The notes beneath the pieces are model-generated. The model was not told where the DNA came from, made no database searches, and worked only from the letters and a program-made list of their open reading frames with translations. From the NCBI GenBank assembly GCA_014529385.2, contig CM043942.1:28757469-28821468 (forward strand): 64,000 nt of DNA, written 5' to 3'. The translations under genes were made by a program, and so were the position numbers. Below are positions 34,962 through 47,601 of the stretch, piece by piece (position 1 is the stretch's first letter; the number at the start of each line of letters is the position of its first letter). Source of the DNA: Adiantum capillus-veneris. Taxonomy: Eukaryota > Streptophyta > Polypodiopsida > Polypodiales > Pteridaceae.

Positions 34962-35149
34962 GAGAAAGAGATAGGAGAACCCTTACGTGAGTAGCTTTGT
35001 GTGTGTGACAAGACGAGAGAGGCAATGTGTCTGCATTGCATTGCTAATCATTTTGTAGTTCGGTTTATTGCGTGTGTATATGCTAATGGTGATTATAAGG
35101 CAGAGACAAAGGTCAATTTGTGAGCTTTGTGGTGCTACCAACGACCATC

Positions 35150-35152
<3 letters not shown>

Positions 35153-35200
<48 letters not shown>

Positions 35201-36650
35201 CAGAGAGACTTGAAAGGGCCATACTAATTTGTATTGAGAAAAAACATACTGTCGCGCGCACGCGCACAAAGAAGCAAAACCAGCTTAGATTGCGCACAAA
35301 TGCTACTACAAGTATGCTACAACTAGGAATTGAGTTAGTCTTCTATTCAAGATTTCTGTCAAATTTGCGCTCTTGAAAAAACAAAATTTTGAGTTTTCAA
35401 AGAGCCGTTACTCTTAGCAAAGCTTGTAATATCGATTCGATTATGGCGTCCCACTGAGCCAACTAAAGTTCTATCAAGCTCAAACGGAGAAAGCGGCACC
35501 CCGACCGAAGAGTTCTACGTTGAATGAGCAAGAGAGGCCACACACACTCTTGCAGTGGATTGAAATTGTAGAGGACATAAGATCACATTTTTGGCACTAT
35601 CACAATATACGAGAAACGAGAAAACCTATCTACATTCTTGCAATTTGTGTCCTCTATGTTAATTAAGTCGCTTGCTGAAATCAAACCACTATACTCTTTG
35701 TGAACATTCATCCAATTGGATGACACTAGGCTTTGATTTACTACAAATGTTGCTAAGTAAGGCTACTTACACAATATAGATAAAACTAGTGTGCTAAATC
35801 TAAATTATACACCTTAATATAGTTTTGAAGGAATGTGCAAGGGATGGGCTCGCGATAGTCATCCACTAGACAATATAACCATCAGCTCATCACGCAAAAT
35901 GTTGATTGAAAATAAGTCACTGAAACATACCCAATACAAGATTCTAACTAATGTGATTCTTGCTAAGTAAGAGCATTTACACACAATACAATAGCTCACA
36001 AAAAGCAAAAACTTCCTTATTGCAAAAATGTATTTGAAATGACTTAAAAAAAAGGCACGATCATAAGTGATTACCAGGAAACCAAGTGTTGGCAAATATA
36101 TCTAATAAGATTTCAAAAATCAGCACATGCATAACTACGACGTTTTTGGTCTTGATAACCTTGCTTGCATGCATAATGACACTAATCAAGTTATTAAGCT
36201 ATTAAACTTCTTAATTGGTTTGCAAGGAATATTGGAGCATAGCAAGTAGTCAAACTTCCCAACATGACATTGCTCACTATACAGCTTTTGGAGCTATTTC
36301 CTGTCAGCAAAACCTTCTTGGCTTTTTGATAAAATAGCTAGCTCTCTATTCAAGCATAGAAATGCCAAATCCGAATGAACAGTCTATGAGCCTTTGATGC
36401 AATTTTTGCATTTGCCCAACACTAACTTGTTGCGACATACCATATTTACCCAGAGGATTCTAGGAAGAGGCCAAGTTCATCTTTAAAAGGAAGTGCAAGT
36501 TTCAAGTTATCTATAAGACAACGAACAATATTTAATATGAATAGTATTGATCAAATACAACACCCACTAGGTATCATTATCTGCGCACACACACGCGCAA
36601 GCACGTACGTACACACACACACACACACACACACCCCTAACACACTTGCA
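35153..36650. other. Unassigned AT-rich stretch with GA and CA microsatellites
   Basis: A GA run at 35153-35194 and a CA run at about 36600-36634, preceded by GCGCGCACGCGCAC-type alternating sequence near 35252 and ACGTACGTAC near 36604. No credible coding region, RNA gene or mobile element ends were seen between 34962 and 37319. Confidence 0.6.
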
Positions 36651-37319
36651 TGCAGATATACCAGAGCACACTATTAAAATAGAGGTCTTTGCATTGAGTT
36701 CCTCTTATGGCTCTAGAGGTGCCAAGGCAAAGCCACCCATATCTAGCATAAAACATCCCAAAACCTATGCTTTGTCTCAATTGTTCTTGCAAAACTGTCT
36801 TAAGACATCTATTCACATGACCCCCCATTTAAGATGGTGGTTTTACTTGCCCAAGTACACCTAGCTGATTTTAAAGGTTCTGCAAAAGCAATAAACTACC
36901 TTCGAATGAAAGGTCACATTTTGAGATAAGCTTAAGTCTCGCTTGTCTTTCTTGATTGCCACCTTCAAAACAGGCGTTTTGTAATAAGATGCTTACATCA
37001 CCTTCTAGGTGGTCGTTTGGACAAACAAAGCAATTGCAACTTGCTATTGGTGCACTTTTGAAGTGCTACATTCCTCCCTACCTTACCCAGAACCTTTACT
37101 TTTAGATTGGCTCCTCTACATTTTCTTGGGTACCGTCCAACTCTACTACCCACTTCGATCGACTTGAAGTACCTTCATCCCCTTGCTCAGCTCAACCTTT
37201 CCGCGGTCCATGGATTGCAAGCAAGGGTTTCACATCTATGTGAATATACTGATCGCAACATTGTGCTCCCAGCTCACTTCGTTGAAGGCCCTATAATGGG
37301 CTGCATTTGAAAATGGGCT

Positions 37320-38393
37320 ATGTGGGTGCTCTTTTTGGCAATGATGTTGGTATGCGCGAGGAATTGTCAGATCTTTGCACAGATGGATGCAGAGAATCTG
37401 GGTGTTTTGTCTGATTTCAAAGCTAGTGTGGAGAATGGGGATCAACTAGGATGGGAAGATAGTCAAGATCCATGCTCTTGGAAAGGCATCAAGTGCTTTG
37501 GAAGCTTCGTTTTGTCCATCAACTTGGCCGGTCTTGACTTGGGGGGCTCCGTTACTCTGAATCTGAACAAGCTCGCCTTGCTTACCTCAATCTCCTTGCA
37601 AAGAAATGGGTTTACAGGCCCCTTTCCTTTCACTAAGTGGTGTCTCTATCTTGCAATCTTGCTACTTGAATGACAACAACTTTGACACCATTCCGTGGGA
37701 TTTCTTCAGGAATCTTCCAAGTCTCAGGTATTTGTACATGCACAACAACCCGCTGCTCAATTCCTCATGTGCCGAAGGCGGCTGGTTTCTTCCTATAGAC
37801 TTGCAAGCATCAACTTTCCTCACTAATCTTACCCTCACCAATACAGGCTTGGTGGGTGAGATTCCTTCATTTCTGGGTAGCATGAGTAGCTTGAGTGTGT
37901 TGAGCCTTGCCTATAACAAGATGGGAGGTGGAATTACAAGTGCCTTAGGCTCATTGAGCTTGCAACAATTCCAAGGAAATAATCAGTTGGGACCGACGCT
38001 CTCATGCAATCTGAATGACATTGGAAGCATGATATCACTGCGGTTGCTTTGGCTACATGAGAACGAGTTTTCAGGTATTCTTCCTCCAAATTTGACAAAC
38101 TCAATCTCATTCAGTGACCTCAGACTGAATGACAACAAGCTAGTGGCTCCCATCCTCAGGGAGGTCACCAGAATTAAAAAATGCCTATCATGTGGGTCCA
38201 ACATTAGGGATTAATTTATTCTATATTTTCTCACAATTTCACATACAAAAGGGCGTTGGAAAAATGGTTCTGAAAAAATATTTATAGAATGAATAGGAAA
38301 AGGGTCTCCTTTATTGGTGCAAATTTTAGAGCTAAGGTGTTTTATAAATAGTCCTTGAATGCACGTAATATATAGGTTTGACATGTAGTGACA

Positions 38394-38424
<31 letters not shown>

Positions 38425-39260
38425 TCTCGGTCCCATCCCCCCTTCATTTACGACACTGCCCTTCACCGTTTTTGCTGTGGAGAACAATCAGATTGACGGT
38501 CCGCTACCCCACATTGTGGCCAAGTTCACATACCGCAACAATTTGTTTTGCCAAGACACGATGGGGGTGGCATGTGCAAATAGGCTAGTAAGCTCTTAGA
38601 GTGGCGATAATCCATGTGCATCCTGGATCGGTATTTTATGCAATTCTAAGGCAATATTGTGAGTATTAACCTGGCCAGTTATAACCTTTATGGTGTAATT
38701 AACCCAAGCATTGCACAACTAACATCCCTCACCACTTTGAAGATGAATGATAACCACCTTGTTGGTATGGTGTCATCGGCTCTTGCTAGCCTTTCTTGAA
38801 TAAAAAACTTGGATGTGAGAAACGATAACCTCACTAGTCCATTACCAATATTTGCTCGCGATGTTGCCATTAATACTGCAGTGAATCCATTTATCAACAT
38901 ATCCATTTTTTCTTCATCTAATGGACCTTCAAATAGGAACAAGGCAAAGGAAAAAACACGGTTACCCAATGCTATACCGATTGCAGTTGCTATTCTCGTG
39001 ACCCTTATTGCTCTAGCCTCTATGATGGTTTGCTACCGCTGCAAAAGAGGAAATGATGATGAAAAGAGGCCCACAAAGCAACCGTTAGGTGTACAAGATT
39101 TAACTAGGGTGGGTTCTGAGGACACAAGCTTTGCCCTCTCTCCAAATGGCAACCGACAATTTGAGCGCATAATTTTACTTGGGAAGGGGAGGCTTTGGCT
39201 CCGTGTACAAGGGGCGTCTCGATGATGGAAATGTGAATGTGTTGACTAAGCTACAACACT
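37320..39260 (+). pseudogene. TMK-type leucine-rich-repeat receptor kinase pseudogene
   Basis: The N-terminus has a hydrophobic signal segment (MWVLFLAMMLVCARNCQIFA), then the LRR N-terminal motif DPCSWKGIKCFGS. A frameshift near 37620 moves to a frame with LRRs (SGVSILQSCYLNDNNFDTIP, LGSMSSLSVLSLAYNKMGG, LRLLWLHENEFSGILPPNLT). After 38214 an insert with a 29-C run interrupts it. The second LRR island follows in broken frames (SGDNPCASWIGILC), as in TMK proteins, then a transmembrane helix (AIPIAVAILVTLIALASMMV) and a P-loop seen only after a frame change (GGFGSVYKG near 39195). The rest of the kinase is missing. Intact TMKs are auxin-related plasma-membrane receptors. Confidence 0.85.
38394..38422. 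repeat. 29-C homopolymer inside the TMK pseudogene
   Basis: The run lies at the end of a non-homologous insert (about 38215-38450) that splits the LRR region. Confidence 0.95.
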
Positions 39261-41114
39261 GGCATATCGTTGTGATACTTGGCTATGAAGGGCCATGGAG
39301 ACCAAGGGCCATGAACTTTCTAAAACAAGCGATGGGTACCTAGAGAGAAGGTGAAACCCTAACTCTTTCTAAAAGGGCACATGCCATGTCATTTGGAGAA
39401 AAAAGAGAGTGTAGAATGGCCCACCCGGTGGCAGGCCAAAAACCCAAGGATGGAGAAAGGTGTTAGCAAAGAGAATGCAAATATCTCTGTGTGTGTGTGT
39501 GTGTGGGTGCTGCTGTTTTTAGAATTATACTTATAAAGAAAAGAACATAACAGTTCAAAAGGCAGTTGGCTTTAGACAAAGGACAATGATTAGCACAGAA
39601 AGGGTACTCAACACTATAGTATATGCCTTTTGGGCAGGCCAAAAAACTTTATCTCAATATCTTTTGAGAGAAAACATGAGATCATCACCCACTCAACAAC
39701 CCACCAGTATCACTCCTAACTTTCTCTTAAGTGCTCACTACATCACTAACCAATCAATGTTTTTTATTTCAAAAAACATTAATCCTAGTTTTAGCTAGCC
39801 AAAAAGAGAATTCATCTCTATTTCTATGGCCTTGCCCTTTGGGTATAACAAAAACGACGTCTTTGCTCTACCATTTTACGGTTCGCTGTTACTCGCCAAA
39901 CACACACCTTTACTTATAAGGAAGTTGAGTATTCTGACCTCAAAATACTCTCCACCAACAATAGCGTTTTTCAACCCATCAAGCCTTATTGGCCTTGTCA
40001 ATCGTCAAATAAGTTGTTGATAGACATGATTTGCAGAATGTTTAGTTATGGGCTTTTTAAAAAGCTTTTGAATATCCAATTCTGCCAAAGTTGTTGAACA
40101 ACCAAGGGAGGGAACACATGCCTAAAGTCCATGATACCTATGAGAGTTATCATCTTGATGACACGCTATGAAAAGAGAGAAGATTGGCTACATTGTGGTC
40201 GTAAGGCATCAAAGAGAGGAACAACACCTACCCTAGCCATATGGTCAAATTGCTTGTGATGGATAGGTGGCACAAATCTAAGCATAATGGGCAACCAAGC
40301 CTTGCTAGGTGTGTCCTCTTTGAGAATTCCAATCTTGAGGCTCACAAGGTCTTCATTTTGTACCATTAAAAAGGCGAAAAGATTCTTGGCCCTAGCATTG
40401 CTTGGCATATCATAGAGCAATCAATGCATGCCACGAGTCAACATTACAAATAAAGAACTTTTCGTGCTTTTGCAAAGGATACCACACGCTTAAAGCATTG
40501 CCAATAAACACAAGTTTCTTCCATTAGTCTCTAATTAGCAATCTTCTTGTTCATTCTCTTGTCCACGGCACATGCCTTCATGGCCCTTGGGTGTCCATGG
40601 TGCCCAAACCCATTAACATACCTAAAGTCCAAGTCTCACTCCAAACACTTGTTGCCCAAACTAAAGTTGTGGTGCATAATCCAAGTAGATGCTACCAATA
40701 TCCTCATGCTTGGTGCCCTTATAATGGACAAAGGCTGAAACTTAAACGCTCAAAAAGCCCAAAAGCATTGCCGTCGAGGTTGAAAAGTCAAAATAGCATG
40801 CCAGAGTAGTGATAAGAGGAAAATCCTCATCCCAAATATACAAAAATCTTGTTAAGGCAATGCTCAATAAGAATATCCCCTTTTTTTAATCTTCCTTTGG
40901 ATCAACTTTTAGAACGGGCTCAGTGTCAAGCTATGACACACTTTTCCCTAAACATCAGTAAAACCCTAGTTTCTATGCTTTCCTTGTGCATACAGTTTTT
41001 GATGCATTACAATTTCCCACAATGCTTCTTATCTTGTCAAGCGAGTTGGTACATTCTTGTGAGTGACACCTATTTCACACTTAATGCTCATGCCATGAAA
41101 GCACCAAGGTGTTG
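39261..41114. other. No gene recognised
   Basis: Contains a short GT microsatellite (39486-39505) and AT-rich sequence. Open frames here are short, lack motifs and overlap on both strands. Confidence 0.6.
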
Positions 41115-41430
41115 GAATTAGGGTTGCAGAGAAACGCAGTCAGCTTGGAGAAGATGAAGGAAGCTCAAGGCACACAATAGAGAGTATGTTACTTAGTGTG
41201 CAATGGAAAGATAGATAGCCCTAGAGTGATGGGCGTATATACAATGCACGGGGGAAAAAAACTCCTAAAGAGGGAAAATGCCCCGGCGGTCCTAGTTTGT
41301 TCACACACTTCACTACCACATGTATATAGTAACAAATCCACCTTGGAGTGATGCGGTGAACGAGAGCTGGCACATGAGTAAAGGGAAGTGCCATGCCCCG
41401 AGGACATGATCAGTCCACAAAGGGGAGTAA
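41115..41430 (-). repeat. Possible 3' LTR of copia element 1
   Basis: On the minus strand, directly after the stop codon that ends the copia RNase H frame (GLLPFVD then TGA near 41415), the sequence lacks coding sense and has a TATA-like TTGTATATACG near 41240. The boundaries cannot be fixed because no second LTR copy is seen. Confidence 0.35.
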
Positions 41431-42545
41431 GCCCAAAGATTTGCGTAAAACTTCGAGCTTCTCACGAGACAATGCCTTTGTGAAAAGATCTACAAGGTTG
41501 TCCTGTGTTGGCACATAAACCAAACTCATCTCTCCTACTGAGAGCCTCTCCCTGACATAGTGGTAATGCACCTCAATGTGCTTTGTGCGAGCATGAAAAA
41601 CTGGGTTCTTGCAATTGCCAATGTGCTTTGACTGTCAATGTAGATAGTGGTGGCAATGTCCGACACCCAAATCAGCCATAAGGTGTCTGAGCCATACACA
41701 CTCAACCGTAGCTATGAAGACTACCCTGTACTCAGCCTCACAACTAGAAGTGGCCACAGTAGGTTGCTTCTTGCTCAACCATGATATACATGAACTACCA
41801 AGCATGAAACAAAAACCACTTGTGGACACTCGCGTGTCAAAAGAACCACCCCAATCTGAGTCCGAAAAAGCATGTAAGTCTGGCGGCAATGATCCCCCCT
41901 TGGGATAAAACAAGCCAAGATGTAAAGTGCCACTAAGGTAGTGGAAAATCCTCTTGACAGCCTGCCAATACTTAGATCCTGGGCTATGCATAAATCTGCT
42001 GACCTGTGAGACTGCAAACTAAATCTCCAGCCTCATGTTGCATACATAAATGAGGCATCCAACATCAGTTTGGTAAAGAGTGACATCTGCAGGATCACCA
42101 ACATCATGAAGACTCAATTTTAAACCTGTTTCCATGGGAGTGGCAATAGGTTTGCAATCCTCAAGTACAAACTTACATAGCAATGTCTCTATGTAACTTT
42201 TCTGACACAAGGCAATACCACCATCACACTGCTTAAACTGTATGCCCAAGTAATGATGCAACATCCCCAAATCTTTCATCTTGAAAGTAGCATTCAAATC
42301 AACCTTAAATTCAACACTATGTCTCTCATTGGGTCCAGTGATCAACAAATCATCTACATAAAGAACCACAATGAGAAGTACATCACCCTCATGCTTTATA
42401 TACAATGTGCTTTCTGTTGGATTGTTACGAAAGCCTCGTTTGACCAAATGAGTGTGAGCTTTCTCATACCAAGCACGAGCAGATTGCTTCAACCCATACA
42501 AAGCCTTCTTACATCTGCACACTTTGTCCTCTTGTCCTTTCTTGA
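41415..42545 (-). pseudogene. Ty1/copia element 1: RT (C-terminal part) and RNase H
   Basis: On the minus strand 42522-42019 encodes KALYGLKQSARAWYEKAH, the catalytic LYVDDLLITG and FKMKDLGMLHHYLGIQF. 41991-41635 encodes RNase H blocks SDSDWGGSFDTRVSTSGFCF and SCEAEYRVVFIATVECVWLR. The tail SLVYVPTQDNLVDLFTKAL ends the polyprotein near 41420. The frame breaks at about 42018 and 41634. The 5' side stops abruptly at about 42545 within the QEDKVCRCKK segment, so gag, protease and integrase are absent. It is closely related to copia element 2. Confidence 0.88.
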
Positions 42546-42602
42546 CAACTTCACACCGACCATCACCCTAACACTCTATATCTTCAAAGCAATCACAGTG
42601 CT

Positions 42603-43380
42603 TTGAGTCATTCATCTCCACTAAGCGCTCACGTGAGATATTGTGGGCCAGACGCTTTAGTCGTAGAGGAGGCAAAATTTGTGGTGGTGGCACCACCAAA
42701 GCTTTCACACCGCCTCGCATCCATTGAGCGTCCCATCCTGGTCTATCGTTTGGCACTCCCACACCTCCTACACAGTTGTTCTCCGGGTTTTGCCCAGGCA
42801 ATTGGCCACTCTTGACCTCACCTCACACTGCTTGCCGCTCTTGGACTCACCCCTGCCAAGACTCCCATTGTGACCCCGCGGTACCTCCACAGCACGCGAG
42901 AGGACCTCTCTTACACCATAGACCCTACTACCAAGACGAGATTTGGATAAATGTAACTAGTAGGAAGGTGACTTCTACTATGCACAACTTCTGCTTATGG
43001 GTATTCATTCACCACCTCGTGAAGAAATGGAAAGAAATATCAGCCAAGCTCAAAGAAAAGGCAATCAACATGTTTCACAACGCGTTTTACATGGAGAGTG
43101 TGGAGCATCGTTTCTCCACCAAATATATGCAAGCCTACTTGAAGGACGAGCACTCGGAGGTATACAAAGCATTGAAGACCAATGTACCCAAGCCATCCTA
43201 GATCGACAAGGAAGATTGGAAAAAAGCAAAGAAAAAATTACGTAAAAATCCCGACAACACAAGCAACAAAAAGAGGGAGCGAAGATGTGAGTGGAGTCGG
43301 GGACCTCGTACCACTTGGGCAACAACGGATGGGAGAGCTTTGATGGCGATTTTTTATGTACAATTGCATTTAATTTATGT
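42603..43380 (+). pseudogene. Possible CACTA (En/Spm, Ptta-type) transposase fragment
   Basis: The frame to 43201 encodes a helical basic segment (FIHHLVKKWKEISAKLKEKA) and FSTKYMQAYLKDEHSEVYKA. After an in-frame TAG where a Trp codon (TGG) would fit, it continues IDKEDWKKAKKKLRKNPDNT and SRGPRTTWATTDGR. This order (a W-containing helix, a run of basic residues with N...NKKRER, then a GPR-type motif) resembles the Transposase_24 region of plant CACTA elements. The match is by style only, and no terminal repeats were found. Confidence 0.35.
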
Positions 43381-43989
43381 AAGTAATTGCAATTTTATTT
43401 CTGTGTTGCTTTCAATGCTTTTAAACAATGGAAGATGACAAATCGCAAGCCTATCCCATTTGAGTGCAATTATGGTGCAAGCCTCTTGCTGAGCTTATCG
43501 AGAATTTGAGATCTCGACCTGGCGAGATAAAACATATAAACTTTTATCACTTATTTCATTTATGTTAAACTATATGTTTGTATATAATTTTGTTGCCTAA
43601 ACATTTTTACTTTTCTTTTTCTGTTCTGCAAAATCCGACTTGAACATCCGTTCAGCATGAGGGAACCTCCTCACCAGAATAACGTACTCATGTGCTACCA
43701 TATCTTTTAGTTCTATGTTCATTGAGGATCCCAAGTCATTGGTTCAATCATTGAGCCAAGATTGGCTTCATGCCCGGGATCAATTTATGGCCAAATTTCC
43801 ATTGTAGATCTAGATCTTGAGTTGGTAACCACCCTTGATTCCATCCCCTCGATCATGGTAGTTAGGGTGCATTCAGACACTGCTGACCTCATGCACGAGC
43901 TCACTCCCTTTTCCACCTTCATGCCATTCACACATGAAGCCCGGGAATGAAAGCAAAACCTTGATGCAGCATGTTCAACCGATTGGGGA

Positions 43990-44152
43990 TGGGAATCAAG
44001 AGAGCTTTTTGAGGGAGTTTTTTTGGTAAATTTTTACTTGTAGTAGCAAAAATAAAAAAAAGCTCCCTAAAAAGATTCCTCAAAAAGCTCTCTCAATTGA
44101 GCTTTTGGAGGGAGCTTCTCCCTTATCTCTCTCTATCTCTATCCCCCCCCCC

Positions 44153-44246
<94 letters not shown>

Positions 44247-44341
44247 AACTTCCTAAAAAGCTCCCTCAAAAATCTCTCTTGATGAGAGAGCTTTCGGAGG
44301 GAGCCTCTCCCTTCTCTCTCTATCTCTATCTCTATCCCCCC

Positions 44342-44343
<2 letters not shown>
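43990..44343. repeat. Fold-back sequence with CT, C and CA microsatellites
   Basis: GAGAGCTTTTTGAGGGAG (from about 43998) and its approximate complement TCCTCAAAAAGCTCTCTC (44078-44095) form an inverted repeat. The outer part is repeated at 44245-44310. Between lie a 21-C run (44143-44163), CT (44164-44192) and CA (44193-44243). It is probably a MITE-like fold-back element that has been expanded by microsatellites. Confidence 0.6.

Positions 44344-44345
<2 letters not shown>

Positions 44346-44388
<43 letters not shown>
44346..44388. repeat. (AT)n microsatellite at the copia element 2 boundary
   Basis: A run of AT that abuts the 3' end of the copia RNase H sequence at about 44390. In copia element 1 the homologous sequence continues for another 90 bp to a stop codon, so element 2 is cut here. 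Confidence 0.9.
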
Positions 44389-44389
44389 C

Positions 44390-46199
44390 CAAGCTGATTT
44401 CTCGTGCTGAGAGCCTCTCCCTGACATGGTGGTAGTGCACCTCAATGTGCTTTGTGCAAGCATAAAAAACTGGGTTCCTTGCAACTGCTAATGCGCTCTG
44501 ACTATTGGTGTAGATAGTGTTGGCAGCGTCCTGTCCAACACCCAAATCAGCCCATAAGGGGTCTGAGCCATACACACTCAACCATTGCTGTGAAGACTGC
44601 CTTGTACTCAGCCTCACAACTAGAAGTGGCCACAGTAGGTTGCTTCTTGCTCAACCATGATATACATGAACTGCCAAGCATGAAATAAAAACCACTTGTG
44701 GACATTCGCGTGTCAAAACAACCAGCCCAATCTGAGTCCGAAAAAGCATGTAAGTCTGGCAGTAACGATCCCCCCTTGGGATGTAACAAGCCAAGACGTA
44801 AAGTGCCACTAAGGTAGCGGAAAATCCTCTCGACAGCCTGCCATGCTTAGACCCTGGGCTATGCATAAATCTGCTGACCTGTGAAACTGCAAATTGAATC
44901 TCCGGCCTCGTGTTGCATACATAAATGAGGCATCCAACAGCAATTTGGTAAAGAGTGACATCTGCAGGATCACCAACATTATGAAAAATCAATTTTAAAC
45001 CTGTTTCCATGGAGTGTCAATCCAGGTTTGCAATCCTCAAGTCCAAACTTACATAGCAAGGTCTCTATGTAACTTTTCTGACACAAGGCAATACCACCAT
45101 CACCCTGCTTAAACTCTATGCCCAAGTAATGATGCAACAGCCCCAAAACTTTCATCTTGAAAGTAGCATTCAAATGACCTTAAATTCAGTAATATGTCTC
45201 TCATTGGGTCTAGTGATCAGCAAGTCATCTACATAAAGAACCACAATGAGAAGTACATCACCCTCATGCTTTACATACAATTTGCTTTCTGTCGGACTGT
45301 TACGAAAGCCTCGTTTGACCAAATGAGTTTAAACTTTTTCATACCAAGCACAAGGAGATTGCTTCAACCCATACAAAGCCTTCTTACATCTGCACACTTT
45401 TTCCTCTTGTCCTTTCTTGACAAAACCGCGAGGCTGCGTTACATAAACTTCCTCAAATATGTCACCATTCAAGAAAGCAATAACAATGTCTGATTGATGT
45501 ACATCCCAACAAAAATGAGCTGCCAATGCAAATAGAAAAAGTAGGAGCAAACGTTTCTTCATAATCTATGCCTTTCTGTTGTGCATAACCCTTTGCAACA
45601 AGTCGAGCCTTATGGCGATCAATCTCACCATCCAACTTGCGTTTCAACTTGTAAACCCACTTCGTACCAATGGCCTTTTTGCCAGTAGCCAAATCACATA
45701 AAGTCCATGTGTCATTTTCTATAAGTGCATCATATTTTGATTGCATTGCAGCCATCCAATTTTCTGAATTCTGTGCTTCATCAAAAGATAGAGGATCCTC
45801 AACATCATGTAAGCTAGACACAACCAAAGCATAACAATCTGATGCATAAGATGCATAGCTAGAGCCTGAACGAGTAGGACTAGACAAAGATGCATCCAAT
45901 TTATTGTCACGCAATGTATCCACCAGCCATTTTGGCATACCTCTAGCCTGCTCATTTTCAGCTCTTTCCTCATCAAGTACATCATGTACATCTGCATCAG
46001 TAATAGGCTGATCTGTAACATTTTCAGAAACCCCCATAGTCTGTACATTTGCCTCATTAGAATTTACATTCAAAATTCCACCTCTGAAAAGAGGAAACAA
46101 AGTGTCATAAATGTCATGTGAGCTTACATTACTATCTCTAGTACATGACAACAAGGGTTGAATAGAATCTTTCACAAACACTACATCCCGTGAAACCAA
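44390..46199 (-). pseudogene. Ty1/copia element 2: RT and RNase H
   Basis: On the minus strand 46199-45462 starts the RT domain with WMAAMQSKYDALIENDTWTL and KWVYKLKRKLDGEIDRHKAR, continuing into YEETFAPT. After a frame change come DVHQSDIVIAFLNGDIFEEV (45562-45329), CRCKKALYGLKQSPCAWYEK, a YVDD region in broken frame near 45230, FKMKVLGLLHHYLGIEF (45173-44979) and RNase H blocks SDSDWAGCFDTRMSTSGFYF and SCEAEYKAVFTAMVECVWLR. At least five frameshifts are present. It is close to copia element 1 over the shared part. Confidence 0.88.
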
Positions 46200-46381
46200 A
46201 ATACGCTTTGTTTACGGAGGATACAACCTGTAACCTTTGCTTTCAGCACTATATACATTTGATATCCTTATCATCCAATTTTCTGTGTTTGTGGCACCAA
46301 AGCATATGCCAAACAGCCAAAAACACGCATGTGCTCAATAGAAGGCTTTCTATCATGCCATGCTTCATATGGAGTAATAGA

Positions 46382-47601
46382 CTACAAAGCTTTCGTAGGA
46401 CACCTGTTAAGTACATAAGTGGCACACATGATGGCCTCAAGCCAAAAAGAATGCGGCAAAGCTTGACTTTTGACTATACATCGTGCCATTTTCGTAAGTG
46501 ACATGTTTTTCCTCTCAACAACACCATTTTGATGAGGTGTATAAGGCATTGTAGATTGGTGTTTTATACCATGACTAGCCAGAAATGCATTAAATTCATG
46601 AGACATATACTCCCCCCCTCGATTGGAACGGAGGGTGCCCATAGTTCATTTCGATACATTTTCACCCATAGCGAGGAATTGTTTGAAGCACATAAAAACT
46701 TCAGACTTCTCTTTAAGCGGAAATACCAATGCATGCCTGGAGTAATCATCAACGAAAGTCACGAAGTAAAGGTAATTGCCCAAGGATGAAGTTTTCATGG
46801 GCCCACAAACATAACTATGCACAAGTTGCAACCTGCATGTGGCCCCAACTGAACCATACTTTGGAAACTTCGAACGATGAATCTTACCCAAAATACAGCC
46901 TTCACAAATATGTTTGACACGTGCCTTAAAAGGTGGCAAAGAAGAAACTATATCAGATTTCTTCAAACGCAGCAAACTGGCAAAATTCAAATGCCCAAAA
47001 CGTGCATGCCACAATTTTTCATCCGAAACAGCCCTTGAATCTGCAACTGCATTTGCAAAATTTTGTCCACACTTTTCATACAAAGTGAGCTTATATAGCC
47101 CACGGCACAAAAGGCCAGATAAAACAATTTCATCACCAAAACTGAGATCATGAATTGTACATCTGTCATCCACAAATTTGACTACAAGTCCAAGTCTAGC
47201 AAGTACAGATACAGACAAAAGGTTTTTCTTGATCCCAGGTACATAAAGTGCATGAATAAGTGTGAAAGAACTACCATTTGTAGCAGTAAGCACAATCTTT
47301 CCAACCCTCTCAATCGGATAAGAGGCATTGTTGGCACAAGTGGCTGAATTCCCATGAGGGACAACTTAAGAGAGGTGAACAATTCACGATGTGAGGTAAT
47401 GTGCTTATTAGCACCACTGTCAAAATACCACACATGTGAATTTGCAGCAACTGACATGCATGCATCATGGACAGCAGGATTGTAAGTGCACTCTACATTA
47501 AAAGCCCATTCTGCATCAACATCAGCATCACAATCTCCTTTCACAGAAGACTCAACAATGGGTTGCATTTGTAGTGGAACCAACATTTGCATTGGAACCA
47601 C
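46382..47601 (-). pseudogene. Ty1/copia element 2: protease and integrase
   Basis: On the minus strand 47601-47182 includes the protease box VWYFDSGANKHITSHREL. 47293-46646 holds the gag-pre-integrase region (DEKLWHARFGHLNFASLLRL, then a HICEGCILGK zinc-binding pair) and the integrase core VTFVDDYSRHALVFPLKEKS. 46642-46382 has LRSNRGGEYMSHEF and HQNGVVERKN, carrying the second Asp-equivalent region (Asn in place of Asp in RSNRGGEY) and the Glu. The loss of that Asp suggests an inactive integrase. Confidence 0.87.
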
